Of a stretch of 37,478 bases of DNA, positions 17,475 through 28,080 are shown piece after piece (position 1 is the first letter of the stretch; each line of letters opens with the position of its first letter). The notes under the pieces are model-generated. The model ran no database searches. It was not told the DNA's origin and saw only the letters and a program-made list of their open reading frames with translations. The DNA lies in the NCBI GenBank assembly GCA_027623205.1, contig JAQBYC010000039.1, positions 1 to 37,478 on the forward strand. Reading direction: 5' to 3'. Both the position numbers and the translations under genes were made by a program. Origin of the DNA: Pseudomonadota bacterium. Its GTDB lineage: Bacteria > Pseudomonadota > Alphaproteobacteria > GCA-2731375.

Positions 17475-18305
17475 ATGAACACCAGCAGCCTAGAGACCAT
17501 CATCGACAACGCGTGGGAGGACCGCGATGGCATCAACCTCCATACCAAAGGCGAGGTGCGCGATGCCGTCGATGCGGCATTGGAGGCGTTGGACAAGGGC
17601 CAGCAACGGGTGGCGGAAAAAGGCGAAGATGGCTGGCGGGTCAACCAATGGCTGAAACGGGCGGTGTTGCTGTCGTTTCGCCTGAACGACATGACGGCGA
17701 TCGACGGCGGTCCCGGGTCGGGTACATCCTGGTTTGATAAAGTGCCGTCCAAATTCGAGGGTTGGGGCGACAACCAGTTTCGGGCCGCCGGATTTCGCGC
17801 TGTACCCAATTGCATCGTCCGCCGCTCCGCCTATATCGCGCCCAACGTGGTGCTGATGCCCAGCTTCGTCAACCTGGGCGCCTATGTGGACAGCGGCACC
17901 ATGATCGATACCTGGGCCACGGTGGGCAGCTGCGCCCAGATCGGCAAGAATTGTCATATCTCGGGCGGTGCCGGCATTGCCGGCGTTCTGGAACCCCTGC
18001 AGGCGGAACCGGTGATCATCGAGGACAATTGCTTCATAGGCGCCCGGTCCGAAGTCGCGGAAGGGGTGATCGTGGAGGAAGGCTCCGTCCTCTCCATGGG
18101 TGTATTCATCGGCGCCTCCACCAAAATCGTCAATCGGGCCACCGGCGAGGTTACCTATGGCCGTGTCCCGCCTTATTCCGTGGTTGTTCCCGGCTCCATG
18201 CCAGGCACAACCGGTGGCGTTAATCTCTACTGCGCGGTAATCGTCAAGCAGGTCGACGCCGGTACCCGGGCCAAGACGTCCATCAACGACTTGCTGCGCG
18301 ACTAG
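17475..18305 (+). CDS. dapD: 2,3,4,5-tetrahydropyridine-2,6-dicarboxylate N-succinyltransferase
   Basis: Succinylates tetrahydrodipicolinate in the succinylase branch of diaminopimelate/lysine synthesis, for peptidoglycan and protein. The protein has 276 residues: an N-terminal helical domain (IDNAWEDRD) and a left-handed beta-helix of hexapeptide repeats (about 100-230, for example [54 protein letters not shown]). This last stretch is diagnostic. ATG 17475 lies behind a GGGGAGAGAG ribosome binding site. dapE follows 19 bases later and acts two steps on in the same branch. Confidence 0.97.
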   Translation: MNTSSLETIIDNAWEDRDGINLHTKGEVRDAVDAALEALDKGQQRVAEKGEDGWRVNQWLKRAVLLSFRLNDMTAIDGGPGSGTSWFDKVPSKFEGWGDNQFRAAGFRAVPNCIVRRSAYIAPNVVLMPSFVNLGAYVDSGTMIDTWATVGSCAQIGKNCHISGGAGIAGVLEPLQAEPVIIEDNCFIGARSEVAEGVIVEEGSVLSMGVFIGASTKIVNRATGEVTYGRVPPYSVVVPGSMPGTTGGVNLYCAVIVKQVDAGTRAKTSINDLLRD

Positions 18306-18324
18306 GCCGCCGGAGCTGCCCAGC

Positions 18325-19527
18325 ATGGCCGACAACAAACCCACGGATGCGGTGGAATTGACCCGCGCCCTGATCCGCTGCGCCTCTGTCACGCCCAATG
18401 ACGGCGGCGCCCTCGGCGTGACCTCCGCAGCCTTGGAGCGCCTTGGCTTCAGTTGTAACCGGATGACCTTTTCCGCCCCCGATACGGCGGACGTAGACAA
18501 CCTGTACGCCCGCCTGGGTGATAATGGCCCCAATTTCTGCTTTGCCGGCCACACCGATGTCGTGCCGGTAGGGGATGCGGAAGCCTGGAGTCTGGAGCCC
18601 TTCGCCGCCGATATCCGCGACGGTATCCTGTACGGCCGGGGCGCCACGGATATGAAGGGCGCGGTGGCTGCTTTTATTGCCGCCACCGATATCTTTCTGA
18701 CCAGGCGCGGCGGCCGGTTCAATGGCTCGATCTCGCTGTTGATTACCGGCGACGAGGAAGGCCCCTCCATCAACGGCACCCGCAAGGTGCTGGACTGGCT
18801 AGGGGAACGGGGCGAACGCCTGGATCACTGCCTGGTGGGCGAGCCGACCAACCCGGAAGCGTTGGGAGATATGGTAAAAATCGGCCGCCGCGGCAGCCTG
18901 ACCGGCAACCTTGTGGTGCATGGGGTCCAGGGTCATGTGGCATACCCCCATCTGGCGGACAATCCCCTGCCCCGCCTGACCGAAATTCTGCACCGGTTGA
19001 CCCAGCATACATTTGATACCGGCAACGAACATTTCTCGGCCACCAATCTGGAACTGGCAACCATTGACGTCGGCAATAGCGCCGCCAATGTAATCCCCTC
19101 CCAGGCCCGGGCGGTATTCAATATCCGCTTCAATACGGAGCAGACGGCCGACGGCCTGCAACAGTGGCTACGGCAGCAATGTGACGAGGTCGGTGGCCGT
19201 TATGATTTAAGCTTCCATCTGTCCGCCGAGCCGTTCCTGACCGCGCCGGGGCCTTTCACCGACCTCATTTCCCAGGCGGTCACCGACGTTACCGGGCAAC
19301 GGCCTGCCTTGACCACCACGGGAGGCACTTCGGACGCGCGCTTTATTCATCACCATTGTCCGGTAGCGGAATTCGGCCTGATTTCCGAGAGCATGCACAA
19401 GGTTGATGAACAGGCATCCGTCAGTGATATAGAGCAATTGGCCTTGGTCTATGCCCAAATTCTCGAATTGTATTTCGCCGACGGCGGGATTGGCGATGGC
19501 GTTGGAAATGGGACCAATGCTGCTTGA
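18325..19527 (+). CDS. dapE: succinyl-diaminopimelate desuccinylase
   Basis: Zinc-dependent M20-type hydrolase that removes succinate from N-succinyl-LL-diaminopimelate. Metal ligands and catalytic residues are visible: GHTDVVP (H76, D78), GATDMKG (D109), GDEEGPS (E144/E145), and near the C-terminus SESMHKVDEQ, whose His completes the site. The length of 400 residues is slightly long for DapE (about 375-380), the excess lying in the C-terminal tail after ELYFAD. That tail overlaps the start region of the next membrane-protein gene by about 30 bases, so the two are probably coupled. Confidence 0.96.
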   Translation: MADNKPTDAVELTRALIRCASVTPNDGGALGVTSAALERLGFSCNRMTFSAPDTADVDNLYARLGDNGPNFCFAGHTDVVPVGDAEAWSLEPFAADIRDGILYGRGATDMKGAVAAFIAATDIFLTRRGGRFNGSISLLITGDEEGPSINGTRKVLDWLGERGERLDHCLVGEPTNPEALGDMVKIGRRGSLTGNLVVHGVQGHVAYPHLADNPLPRLTEILHRLTQHTFDTGNEHFSATNLELATIDVGNSAANVIPSQARAVFNIRFNTEQTADGLQQWLRQQCDEVGGRYDLSFHLSAEPFLTAPGPFTDLISQAVTDVTGQRPALTTTGGTSDARFIHHHCPVAEFGLISESMHKVDEQASVSDIEQLALVYAQILELYFADGGIGDGVGNGTNAA

Positions 19528-20098
19528 AGCACGCCGTTCAATCCACGGCGCCTGGCGTATTGCCCGCCTGGATCCGGACGCGTTGGCCTATTTCAATGTG
19601 ACCGCAGATGGTTTTTGGCGCTCGTTCTCGGCGCTGATTTTGGTCATGCCGGTCTATATCGGCTTCCTGATTCTCAGCCATTCCCAGCAATCGGGGCCGG
19701 AACTGCCGGCTGGTCCCGTGAATTCCATGGCATGGCATGTCGCGGTAAAAGTGGTGGCGTTCGTGGCAAGCTGGCTGATCTTTCCTCTGATCATGGTCGC
19801 CATTTCCCGGTTGCTTGACCTGACGCAAAACTATGCCCAGTACATAATTGTCTGGAACTGGTCCAACGTACTGGAAATGGCCGTGACCCTGCCGGCGGTG
19901 ATGCTGTTTCTGTCTGGCGCGCTGCCGGGCCAGTCCGCCGCCATGATTCTGATGGCCGCCCATATTACCCTGTTGTTCTATGGTTATTTGGTCGTACGCA
20001 CCGGTCTGCTCTGCAAACCGGTCACCGGGATCGGTATCGTCGTCTTTAATTTTTTGCTGAGTTTGCTGTTCAACGGCCTGGCGGCCCAATTGCTTTAG
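19496..20098 (+). CDS. uncharacterised multi-spanning membrane protein
   Basis: Product of about 200 residues with five hydrophobic segments: roughly FSALILVMPVYIGFLIL, VVAFVASWLIFPLIMVAI, VLEMAVTLPAVMLFLSG, MILMAAHITLLFYGYLVV and IGIVVFNFLLSLLFNGLAAQLL. It looks distantly like a Yip1-type or similar inner-membrane protein, but no family is assigned with confidence. The start is uncertain: ATG 19496, 19508 or 19517 all lie inside the end of dapE. The overlap argues that it is co-translated with dapE. It converges with truA, leaving 42 bases that contain a CTAGAGCGTGT motif. Confidence 0.65.
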   Translation: MALEMGPMLLEARRSIHGAWRIARLDPDALAYFNVTADGFWRSFSALILVMPVYIGFLILSHSQQSGPELPAGPVNSMAWHVAVKVVAFVASWLIFPLIMVAISRLLDLTQNYAQYIIVWNWSNVLEMAVTLPAVMLFLSGALPGQSAAMILMAAHITLLFYGYLVVRTGLLCKPVTGIGIVVFNFLLSLLFNGLAAQLL

Positions 20099-20140
20099 AT
20101 GGGTTCCGGAATTACCTTCGCCAGCTAGAGCGTGTCGCGA

Positions 20141-20887
20141 CTAATCTGACGGGTAATCAACGGCCGTCAGATATAATCCTTCGGCTGGCGCCACCGCCCC
20201 GCAGCGGGTGCGGTCACGGGCCGCCAGCGCGGCCGCAAGGTCCCGCCCCGACCACCGCCCCAAACCCACCTGATGCAGACTGCCGACGATGGAACGAACT
20301 TGATGATGCAGGAAAGCGCGGGCCCGCGCCTGGACATGAATTTCACCATCCCGACGCGCCACCCGCAGTAAATCGAGTGTACGTAACGGCGATTTGGCCT
20401 GGCATTGGGCCGCCCGAAAGGTGGTGAAATCGTGCTTGCCCACGAGGCATTGCGCAGCCTCGTGCATGGCTGCCACATCCAGAGGGCCGCGCACATGCCA
20501 GGCCCTGCCGCGGCGCAAAGCCAGAGGGGGGCGCTGGTCGGCGATGCGATAAAGATAATGGCGCGCCACGGCGGAATGCCGGGCATCGAAATCCAGCGAA
20601 ACCTCCGCCGCCGAAAGTACCACAACCGGGTGTGGTCGCAGATGGTAGTTCACCGCGTCGCGCACATTGTCGGCAGGAAAGCTGCGCCGCAAATCGAAAT
20701 GCGCCACCTGACCCAGCGCATGCACGCCGGCATCGGTGCGGCCTGCCGCCCGCAATGTGACCGTCTCGCCGGAAAACCCTTGAATGGCCTCTTCAAGCGC
20801 CTGTTGTACGGCATAGCCGTTGGTCTGGCGCTGCCAGCCGACAAAATCCTTGCCGTCGTATTCTATGAGCAACCTGTAGCGCGGCAT
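20141..20887 (-). CDS. truA: tRNA pseudouridine(38-40) synthase
   Basis: Isomerises uridines 38, 39 and 40 in the tRNA anticodon arm, 248 residues. The N-terminus [33 protein letters not shown] and the catalytic-aspartate motif [19 protein letters not shown] (D52) are typical; [20 protein letters not shown] marks the C-terminal half. The start ATG at 20887 is chosen because the further upstream frame reads into the neighbouring aldo/keto reductase gene. It lies seven bases after that gene and probably shares its transcript. Confidence 0.96.
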   Translation of the reverse strand: MPRYRLLIEYDGKDFVGWQRQTNGYAVQQALEEAIQGFSGETVTLRAAGRTDAGVHALGQVAHFDLRRSFPADNVRDAVNYHLRPHPVVVLSAAEVSLDFDARHSAVARHYLYRIADQRPPLALRRGRAWHVRGPLDVAAMHEAAQCLVGKHDFTTFRAAQCQAKSPLRTLDLLRVARRDGEIHVQARARAFLHHQVRSIVGSLHQVGLGRWSGRDLAAALAARDRTRCGAVAPAEGLYLTAVDYPSD

Positions 20888-20894
20888 GGCAGGC

Positions 20895-21902
20895 TCAATG
20901 GCGCGGCACGCGCCCGGCGATGGGATAGGCCGGGTCGTTATAGCCTGGCGTCGAGGGATGGCCCATGGGCACCAGACTGTCAACCAGGGCTTCATCCTCG
21001 CTGGTGAACTGATAATTCAGGGCGTCCAGGTTTTCCGTCCACTGGGCCATGGTTCTGGGGCCGGCAATGGCGCTGTGTACCAGGCGATTATGCAAAACCC
21101 AGGCAAGCGCGAACTGTCCGGCGGTGATGCCGCGTGCCTCCGCATGCCGGCGCAGGGTTTGAGCGATTTGCAGGGACTCCGGCCGCCATTCCGACTGCAT
21201 CATGCGGCGATCCTTGCGCCCCGCGCGGCTGTCCTCGGGCGGCGCGCTATCGGTCGCATATTTACCGGTCAACACGCCACGGGCCAAGGGGCTGTAGGGC
21301 ACCACGCCCAGGCCAAAATAATCGCAGGCCGGCAATTGCTCGACCTCCGGCATACGGTTCATGGCGTTGTAATAGGGCTGGCTGACAACCGGCCGGTCAA
21401 TACCCAGATCATCGCAGATATGGCAGATTTCAGCCAGCCGCCAGGAGCGATAGTTGGACAGTCCGAAATAGCGGATCTTGCCCTGGCGGATCAGATCGGC
21501 CAGGGCGCGCACGGTTTCCACCAGCGGGGTATCCGGATCCTCTTTGTGCAGATAATAAATATCAATATAGTCGGTGGCTAGGCGGGTCAGGCTGTCCTCG
21601 CAGGCCCGCAACAGCCATTTCCGCGACAAGCCGCGCTGATTCGGCCCATCGCCCTTGACGCCGGCAACCTTGGTCGCCAATACCCAATAATCCCGCTCTA
21701 CCGCGATGGCGGCCCCGGTCATCTGCTCGGCGCGGCCGTCCGTATATACATCGGCGGTATCGATGAAATTGACGCCTCTCTCCCGGCCCTGGCCGATGAT
21801 CCGTTCCGCCTCCGCCCGCTCCGTGCGGCCGCCAAACATCATCGTGCCAAGACAAAGCGGCGACACACGCAGGCCACTATGGCCAAGGGTCTGATAATTC
21901 AT
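20895..21902 (-). CDS. aldo/keto reductase
   Basis: NADPH-dependent oxidoreductase with a (beta/alpha)8 barrel, 335 residues. The N-terminus [23 protein letters not shown] is characteristic. The catalytic tetrad can be placed: Asp and Tyr in [14 protein letters not shown], Lys in VLATKVAG and His in [15 protein letters not shown]-terminal cofactor motifs ([17 protein letters not shown]) are those of the YajO/Tas-like group. The substrate cannot be inferred. It is the first gene of a two-gene minus-strand unit with truA and diverges from dapB; the 207-base intergenic region (21903-22109) contains an 11-bp direct repeat (CAGATCGGAA) just before dapB but no clear promoter. Confidence 0.92.
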   Translation of the reverse strand: MNYQTLGHSGLRVSPLCLGTMMFGGRTERAEAERIIGQGRERGVNFIDTADVYTDGRAEQMTGAAIAVERDYWVLATKVAGVKGDGPNQRGLSRKWLLRACEDSLTRLATDYIDIYYLHKEDPDTPLVETVRALADLIRQGKIRYFGLSNYRSWRLAEICHICDDLGIDRPVVSQPYYNAMNRMPEVEQLPACDYFGLGVVPYSPLARGVLTGKYATDSAPPEDSRAGRKDRRMMQSEWRPESLQIAQTLRRHAEARGITAGQFALAWVLHNRLVHSAIAGPRTMAQWTENLDALNYQFTSEDEALVDSLVPMGHPSTPGYNDPAYPIAGRVPRH

Positions 21903-22109
21903 GCTTCAATCCCTGTCAGTAGGCGCATTGCAGGCCCAACCGGCAGCATGCCGGTCTTCGCCATGCTTCGCCGTGGAAAGCCAAAAGTCATTTATAGGCC
22001 GAACGTTTGCCTGATCCAATCAAGCATTTAGAGATCGAATTGACCTGACGAACTGGCTAAGTTGGAGGGCAACAGCCCAGATCGGAACCAGATCGGAAAG
22101 GGACGAGAG

Positions 22110-22916
22110 ATGACGGATTTGCAAATTGGCGTGGTCGGCTGCGCCGGCCGCATGGGTATCAACCTGCTGCGGCAAATTACCGCCACGGCGGGCTGTGCCA
22201 TTGCCGGTGGCTCCGAGCGGCCGGGACATGAAGCCCTGGGCCGGGATCTGGGCGATTTGGCCGGCCTGGGCCGTCTGGATATGGTGGTTGAAGCCGATCC
22301 GCGGGCGATGTTCGAACGGTCGGCGGTGGTGCTCGATTTCACCGCGCCCGCCGCCACCGTGGCGCATGCCGCCCTGGCGGTAGAGACCGGCGCCAACCTG
22401 GTGATCGGCACGACGGGCATGTCAGCCGACGACGACGAGGCGATCAGTCAAGCGGCGAGAAAAATCGCCATCATGCGGGAAGGCAATATGAGCCTGGGCG
22501 TCAATGTCCTGGCGCAATTGACCAAGCGGCTGGCCAGCGTCCTGGATGATGATTTCGATATCGAAATTATCGAGATGCACCACCGCTATAAGGTTGATGC
22601 CCCTTCGGGCACGGCCTACCTTTTGGGTCGGGCGGCGGCAGCCGGACGCCAGGTCGCGCATGATGCCGTTGCCAAGGGTGGCCGCCATGGTTTCACCGGC
22701 GAGAGGCGCAGGGGCGACATCGGCTATGCCGCCCTGCGCGGCGGCAACGTGGTCGGCGAGCATACGGTGATTTTCGCGGCCGATGACGAACGTATCGAGT
22801 TGAGCCACAAGGCGGCAGACCGGGCCATTTTTGCCCGTGGCGCGGTGCGGGCCGCCCGTTGGCTGGCCGGCAAGGAAACCGGTTTGTATGGCATGGCCGA
22901 TGTTCTGGGCTTGTAG
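22110..22916 (+). CDS. dapB: 4-hydroxy-tetrahydrodipicolinate reductase
   Basis: Reduces the dihydrodipicolinate precursor with NAD(P)H in diaminopimelate/lysine synthesis, upstream of DapD. The protein has 268 residues. The Rossmann motif is VVGCAGRMG near the N-terminus; the signature EIIEMHHRYKVDAPSGTAYLLG carries the catalytic HH and Lys; RRGDIGYAALRGGNVVGEHTVIF follows. ATG 22110 is chosen because AAGGGACGAGA lies directly upstream and the frame before it has no similarity. It is separated from dapD-dapE by about 2.6 kb. Confidence 0.96.
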   Translation: MTDLQIGVVGCAGRMGINLLRQITATAGCAIAGGSERPGHEALGRDLGDLAGLGRLDMVVEADPRAMFERSAVVLDFTAPAATVAHAALAVETGANLVIGTTGMSADDDEAISQAARKIAIMREGNMSLGVNVLAQLTKRLASVLDDDFDIEIIEMHHRYKVDAPSGTAYLLGRAAAAGRQVAHDAVAKGGRHGFTGERRRGDIGYAALRGGNVVGEHTVIFAADDERIELSHKAADRAIFARGAVRAARWLAGKETGLYGMADVLGL

Positions 22917-22917
22917 A

Positions 22918-23463
22918 TTAGCCGCGGTGGAGGCGCTGCAATGCCAGACTAAGGGCATCGGCGAAGGACCGCCTCTCCGCCGCCGCCAGGAAACGGCCCA
23001 GGTGGACCCCTTGCCCGCGCGAACTGACCAGAACGCTGCCATGACCGCCGATTGTATCGCTATCATCACCGTGGTCCCCGGCATCAATGCCGCCGGGGCT
23101 GCCGATCGGGTCCACTTCCAAACTGACCCGCGTCCAATAAGGCTGAAAAGACCACTGGCGCCACCTACCGTTGGGGTGGATGCGATGGATCGACAATTCG
23201 TCCCCCGACAGTTTTACCGTCTCGGCCAGACGGCCGGAGCGGTAACTGAGGCGGAAGGCCAGATAAAGCGCCGCCACATCCAGTCCCAGAAAACCTACCA
23301 CTGGCCAGGCGCCCCGGAGATAAAAGGCCAACCCAGCCACCAGACAAAACAGGCCGACCGCCGCCATCAAAATGCGGAAGCCGGATGCGCTCAAACTGCG
23401 GTTGGGCCGCAATTCCGCAGCGAACAACAGCTCTCTTTCTCCAAGCCTGCTTTCAGTCCCCAT
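22918..23463 (-). CDS. DUF2244 family integral membrane protein
   Basis: Protein of 181 residues with the pattern of the DUF2244 family: a polar N-terminus with ELRPNRSLSASGFRILM, two close hydrophobic helices (about 31-49 and 52-70, LMAAVGLFCLVAGLAFYL and VGFLGLDVAALYLAFRL), then a cytoplasmic beta-rich domain. W-FQPYWTRVSLE and the ending VHLGRFLAAAERRSFADALSLAL are typical. An insertion rich in Gly/Asp (about 120-140) looks non-conserved. It diverges from nth across 17 bases and converges with dapB, which ends one base away. Function unknown. Confidence 0.8.
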   Translation of the reverse strand: MGTESRLGERELLFAAELRPNRSLSASGFRILMAAVGLFCLVAGLAFYLRGAWPVVGFLGLDVAALYLAFRLSYRSGRLAETVKLSGDELSIHRIHPNGRWRQWSFQPYWTRVSLEVDPIGSPGGIDAGDHGDDSDTIGGHGSVLVSSRGQGVHLGRFLAAAERRSFADALSLALQRLHRG

Positions 23464-23480
23464 AAGTAACAGTGTAGATC

Positions 23481-24116
23481 ATGAAAAAGGCCGAAATCGA
23501 GACCTTCTTTGCCCGCCTGCAAGCCGCCGATCCGGAACCCAGGGGCGAATTGAATTATTCCAACAACTACACCTTGTTGGTTGCCGTCGTGCTGTCCGCC
23601 CAGGCCACCGATGTGGGCGTGAACAAGGCGACTAAGACGCTGTTCGAAGTGGCCGACAATCCCGCCGCCATGCTGGCCCTAGGCGAGGCTGGCGTGAAGC
23701 AGCATATCCGCACCATCGGTTTGTTCAACACCAAGGCCAAAAACGTGATCGCCCTGAGCCGCCAGCTGCTGGACGATTTCGCTGGCCGGGTGCCGGCAAG
23801 CCGGGAAGAACTGGAAAGCCTGCCCGGCGTCGGCCGCAAGACTGCCAACGTGGTCTGCAATATCGCCTTTGGCCAGCCAACCATCGCCGTCGATACCCAC
23901 CTCTTTCGCCTGGGTAACCGCACCGGCCTGGCGCCTGGCAAAACCCCGCTGGAGGTCGAGCGCAAGCTGGAAAAGCGGGTGCCGAAGGCCTATCTGCAGC
24001 ACGCCCATCATTGGCTGATCCTGCATGGCCGCTATATCTGCAAGGCGCGCAAGCCCGATTGCCCGGCCTGTCCGGTCAACGATGTCTGCGGCTACAAGGC
24101 CAAGACCACGCTCTAG
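23481..24116 (+). CDS. nth: endonuclease III
   Basis: DNA glycosylase/AP lyase that removes oxidised pyrimidines in base excision repair, 211 residues. It has the helix-hairpin-helix LPGVGRKTANVV with the catalytic Lys, the catalytic Asp in VDTHLFRLGNR, and a C-terminal [4Fe-4S] loop with spacing C-x6-C-x2-C-x5-C (CKARKPDCPACPVNDVC). All key residues are present. Its start lies 17 bases from the divergent DUF2244 gene, so control signals must overlap coding sequence. Confidence 0.97.
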   Translation: MKKAEIETFFARLQAADPEPRGELNYSNNYTLLVAVVLSAQATDVGVNKATKTLFEVADNPAAMLALGEAGVKQHIRTIGLFNTKAKNVIALSRQLLDDFAGRVPASREELESLPGVGRKTANVVCNIAFGQPTIAVDTHLFRLGNRTGLAPGKTPLEVERKLEKRVPKAYLQHAHHWLILHGRYICKARKPDCPACPVNDVCGYKAKTTL

Positions 24117-24192
24117 CCATTTTTCACGCTCTCAACGGCGCGATATGTGTAAGCTGGCGCATGTTGCAATAGCTTGGTTGAGGGAGGCTTAA

Positions 24193-25176
24193 ATGCGTAT
24201 CGGCATGTTTACCGCGTCGCAATGGGGCGCGGACGAGGATCCCAAGACGGTGCTGGCCGACCTGCGCCAGCAAATACGAACCGCTAGGGACAACGGTTTT
24301 TCCACGCTGCTGTTGGGGCAGCATGTCGTGAGCGGCCCCATGGGCATGTTCCAGACGGTGCCGCTGCTGGGTCAAATCGCCGAAGATGCGGCGGGCATGC
24401 AGATCGGCCCGGGGGTTTTGCTGCTGTCCATGATGAACCCGGTGCTGGCCGCGGAAGAGGGCGCCACGATCGACTGGTTGTGCGATGGAAACTACGTCCT
24501 CGCTGCGGGCCTGGGCTATCGGGTGGAGGAGTTTCAGGCCATGGGTGTCGACATGAAGACCCGCGTCGGCCGCCTGACCGAGGGCCTGGAAATCATCAAA
24601 CGGCTGTGGACCGAGGAAACCGTTAGCCATGCCGGGCGCTACTTCCAACTGACCGAAGCCCGGGCCGGTGTGCGGCCGAAACAGCAGCCGCGCCCGCCAA
24701 TATGGCTGGGCGGCGATGTGGAAGCCGCCGTGCGCCGGGCCGCCCGCCTGGCGGATGCCTGGCTGGCCGCGCCGACCACGACATTCGACCGTGTAGCGGA
24801 ATTCGTTGGCGCCTTTCATGACGAGCGCAGAACGGCGGGTCTGGCGGCGGATGTCAAATGCCCCATCGTGCGCGAATGCTTCATCGGGCGGACCGCGGCC
24901 CACGCCCGGGAGATTTCACGCGGCCCCCTGTTGGCGAAGTATGCGGCCTATGCGTCCTGGGGGCAGGAAGGCGCCGCCACAGGCAATTTCGCGACCGCGT
25001 TCGATGCTTTCTCCGCCTCGCACTTCCTGATTGGCGACGCCATCGAAGTGCGTGACCGGCTGCAGCAATTCGCGGCGGCCACCGGCAGCGACCAATTCCT
25101 CATGCGGATCCATTGGCCGGGACTGGAACAGGCGGAAGCGCTGGCGAACATCGAACGCATCGGAAAGCTGATCTAG
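24193..25176 (+). CDS. LLM-class flavin-dependent oxidoreductase
   Basis: Luciferase-like monooxygenase family protein of 327 residues with a TIM-barrel flavin-binding fold. Family features are MRIGMFTASQW at the N-terminus, GPGVLLLSMMNPVLAAEEGATIDWLCDGNYVLAAGLGYRVEEFQAMG, and LTEGLEIIKRLWTEETVSHAGRYFQL, followed by PRPPIWLGGDVEAAVRRAARLADAWL. The flavin (FMN or F420) and substrate are unknown. A GAGGGAGG ribosome binding site precedes ATG 24193. It stands alone between nth and the convergent gcvPB gene. Confidence 0.9.
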   Translation: MRIGMFTASQWGADEDPKTVLADLRQQIRTARDNGFSTLLLGQHVVSGPMGMFQTVPLLGQIAEDAAGMQIGPGVLLLSMMNPVLAAEEGATIDWLCDGNYVLAAGLGYRVEEFQAMGVDMKTRVGRLTEGLEIIKRLWTEETVSHAGRYFQLTEARAGVRPKQQPRPPIWLGGDVEAAVRRAARLADAWLAAPTTTFDRVAEFVGAFHDERRTAGLAADVKCPIVRECFIGRTAAHAREISRGPLLAKYAAYASWGQEGAATGNFATAFDAFSASHFLIGDAIEVRDRLQQFAAATGSDQFLMRIHWPGLEQAEALANIERIGKLI

Positions 25177-25207
25177 ACCGGGTTCGGGATTGACCTACCC
25201 GGGGCGG

Positions 25208-26737
25208 CTATTCCGCGGCCGCCTGAAGCTCTCCCTGCCAGCGCAGGACCGGGTGGCGAGCCGCCTGGGTTTCGTTAAGGCGCCGGAATGGCGCCAGGTG
25301 GGGGGCGCTGGTGAAATAGTCCGCATCGCCCCGCTGGGCCCGTTCGGCCAGGTGCCGCATGGAGGCGATAAACTGATCCAGGCTGTCCTTGGATTCGGAT
25401 TCCGTGGGCTCGATCAGGATCGCGCCGGAGACGACCAGGGGGAAATACATGGTCATGGGGTGAAACCCTTCGTCGATCATGGCCTTGGCGAAATCCAGCG
25501 TGGAGACGCCGGTGTCCTTGAGGAACCGGTCGTCGAACAGGGCCTCGTGCATGCAGGGGCCGGGGAACGACAGCGACAGCAGATCCTGCAATCGGGCGAC
25601 AACATAATTCGCGTTCAGCACCGCATCTTCCGAAACCTGACGCAGGCCATCGGCGCCGTGACTTAGAATGAAGGCCAGGGCGCGGACAAACATGCCCATC
25701 TGACCGTGGAAACCCTTCAGACGGCCAAAGCTGGCTGCCGTGCCCCGGGCCGCTGATTTTTGCTCGACCAGCATCAGCCCATCACCGCTACGCTGGACCA
25801 TCGGCAGGGGCGCGAAGGGGGCCAATGTCGCGGCCAGAACCACCGGGCCGCTGCCCGGACCACCACCGCCGTGAGGGGTGGAAAAGGTCTTGTGCAGGTT
25901 CAAATGCATGCAATCGATACCCAGGTCGCCCGGCCGCACCTTGCCAACCAGAGCGTTGAAATTGGCCCCATCGCAATAAAAATAAGCACCCGCGTCATGC
26001 ACGGCCTGGGCAATCTCGATAATCTCATTTTCGAACAGACCACAGGTACTGGGGTTGGTCAGCATGATCGCGGCGACGTGGGGTCCCAGCTTTTCCCGCA
26101 ACGCGGACAGATCGACCCGGCCCCGGTCATCGGCCGGAAGCTGCTCGATGCGATAGCCGCAAATAGCGGCCGTGGCAGGATTGGTGCCATGGGCCGAGGA
26201 GGGCACCAATACCACCTCGCGCGCATCGCCCTTTGCCTCCAGCGCGGCCCGAATGCACATCAGGCCGCACAATTCACCATGGGCGCCGGCGGCCGGCGAC
26301 ATGGCAACCGCCGACATGCCGGTCAGGGCCAGCAACCACGCGGCGAGGGTATCGATCAATTCCAGCGCCCCCTGCACGGTTTCGATGGGTTGCATGGGAT
26401 GCAGATCTGCAAAGCCCGGCAGGCGCGCCAGTTTTTCGTTCAGGCGCGGATTATGCTTCATGGTGCAGGAGCCCAGGGGGTATAGCCCCGCATCGATGGC
26501 GAAATTGTTCCGCGACAGCCGCACGAAATGGCGTACGACCTGCGGTTCCGACAAACCGGGCAAGCCAATGGGTGCCTGCCGCTCCAGCCCGCCCAGGCGA
26601 TTATTTATCGGCCCGGGTTCCGGCAGATCGACGCCACAGCGGCCCGGACCATCCAGTTCAAAAATCAACGGCTCGGCCAGATCCAGGCCCCGATGGCCGC
26701 TGCTGGTCTCGATTTCATGGCTCTGATTCATGGTCAT
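25208..26737 (-). CDS. gcvPB: glycine dehydrogenase (decarboxylating) subunit 2
   Basis: C-terminal, PLP-bearing half of the split P-protein that decarboxylates glycine and passes the aminomethyl group to GcvH. The protein has 509 residues. The PLP lysine is K283 in [45 protein letters not shown] and [10 protein letters not shown] are further family blocks. The ATG overlaps the gcvPA stop by four bases. It is the last gene of the gcvT-gcvH-gcvPA-gcvPB operon and converges with the LLM gene. Confidence 0.97.
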   Translation of the reverse strand: MTMNQSHEIETSSGHRGLDLAEPLIFELDGPGRCGVDLPEPGPINNRLGGLERQAPIGLPGLSEPQVVRHFVRLSRNNFAIDAGLYPLGSCTMKHNPRLNEKLARLPGFADLHPMQPIETVQGALELIDTLAAWLLALTGMSAVAMSPAAGAHGELCGLMCIRAALEAKGDAREVVLVPSSAHGTNPATAAICGYRIEQLPADDRGRVDLSALREKLGPHVAAIMLTNPSTCGLFENEIIEIAQAVHDAGAYFYCDGANFNALVGKVRPGDLGIDCMHLNLHKTFSTPHGGGGPGSGPVVLAATLAPFAPLPMVQRSGDGLMLVEQKSAARGTAASFGRLKGFHGQMGMFVRALAFILSHGADGLRQVSEDAVLNANYVVARLQDLLSLSFPGPCMHEALFDDRFLKDTGVSTLDFAKAMIDEGFHPMTMYFPLVVSGAILIEPTESESKDSLDQFIASMRHLAERAQRGDADYFTSAPHLAPFRRLNETQAARHPVLRWQGELQAAAE

Positions 26738-28080
26738 GACAGCACCTCGCGCAGGGCATTGATGAATACCGCCACGTCCTCATCGCTATTTGTTTCGGTG
26801 GCGGCGACCAGCAATAGGTTGGCCAGTTCCGGGTCGTCGGGATACAGCCGGCTGACCGGCACCCCGGCCAGAACGCCGCGGCCGACAAGCGCCGCCACGA
26901 TGCCCGCCGCCGGTCGCGGCAGACGCAGCGTGAATTCGTTAAAAAAGCTGTCGTTTAACACGTCGACACCGTCCAATGCGGCCAGTTGATCCGCCAACTG
27001 CACGGCCCGGCCATGGTTCAGCTGCGCCAATCGGCGCAACCCCACCTCGCCCAACAGAGACAGGTGAATACAGAAGGCCAGGCAGCACAGACCAGAATTG
27101 GTACAGATGTTCGAGGTCGCCTTTTCCCGCCGGATATGCTGCTCCCGCGTCGACAACGTCAGCACATAACCTCGCCGGCCGTCAGCATCCACGGTTTCGC
27201 CGCACACGCGGCCCGGCATTTGACGCACGAACTTCTGCCGGGTGGCAAACAGGCCCAGGTACGGGCCGCCGAAATTCAGTGCATTGCCGATCGATTGGCC
27301 CTCGCCCACCACGATATCGGCGCCCATTTCACCCGGCGAGGACACCGCGCCCAGGGAGACGAATTCGGTCACCACGGCGACCAGCAAGGCCCCCTTGGCA
27401 TGCGCCGCGGCGGCCACAGGCCGGAGATCATGCAGGCGGCCGAACAGATCCGGCGTCTGCACCACGACACAGGCCGTATCCTCATCGATCAAGGCACACA
27501 GATCTTCCGCCACGGACGGCTTGGCCGGACGGGTATCGAGATCGAATTCAATGAACTGGGTCACGGTCGCCGTCGCATCGGCATAATGGGGATGCAGGCC
27601 GCCGCACAGCACCGCCTTGTTCCGCTTGGTCACCCGATGCGCCATCAGGACAGCCTCGGCACAGGCGGAGGCGCCGTCATACATGGACGCATTGGCCACT
27701 TCCATGCCTGTCAAAAGCGCCACCTGGGTCTGAAATTCGAACAGATATTGCAGGGTGCCCTGGCTGACCTCTGGCTGATAGGGGGTATAGGCCGTTAGGA
27801 ATTCCGAGCGCTGGATCAAATGGTCGACCGCCGCGGGTACGTGATGGCGATAGGCGCCGGCGCCCAGAAAACAGGCTGCCGCGCCTGCCGGCAGGTTGCG
27901 TCCCGCCATCGCCGCCAGACTTTGCTCCACCGCCATCTCGCCGGCATGGTTGGGCAGGTCCAGGGCTTCCGGCAACAGCGCCTGGCGGGGCACGTCGATA
28001 AACAGGTCATCGATCCGATCGACGCCTATGGCCGCCAACATGGCCTGGCGATCGGCCGGGGTATGGGGCAAGTAACGCAT
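26734..28080 (-). CDS. gcvPA: glycine dehydrogenase (decarboxylating) subunit 1
   Basis: N-terminal-type half of the split P-protein, 448 residues; it forms a heterotetramer with GcvPB. Recognised from [89 protein letters not shown] and [20 protein letters not shown]. There is no PLP lysine, as expected for this subunit. The start overlaps the gcvH stop by one base (TGATG), and the end overlaps gcvPB by four. Confidence 0.97.
   Translation of the reverse strand: MRYLPHTPADRQAMLAAIGVDRIDDLFIDVPRQALLPEALDLPNHAGEMAVEQSLAAMAGRNLPAGAAACFLGAGAYRHHVPAAVDHLIQRSEFLTAYTPYQPEVSQGTLQYLFEFQTQVALLTGMEVANASMYDGASACAEAVLMAHRVTKRNKAVLCGGLHPHYADATATVTQFIEFDLDTRPAKPSVAEDLCALIDEDTACVVVQTPDLFGRLHDLRPVAAAAHAKGALLVAVVTEFVSLGAVSSPGEMGADIVVGEGQSIGNALNFGGPYLGLFATRQKFVRQMPGRVCGETVDADGRRGYVLTLSTREQHIRREKATSNICTNSGLCCLAFCIHLSLLGEVGLRRLAQLNHGRAVQLADQLAALDGVDVLNDSFFNEFTLRLPRPAAGIVAALVGRGVLAGVPVSRLYPDDPELANLLLVAATETNSDEDVAVFINALREVLS

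Noticed and set aside
17490-18785. Open frame of 431 codons on the minus strand
   Set aside because: It is antisense to dapD and dapE, both of which have full catalytic signatures; the frame is a GC-rich shadow.
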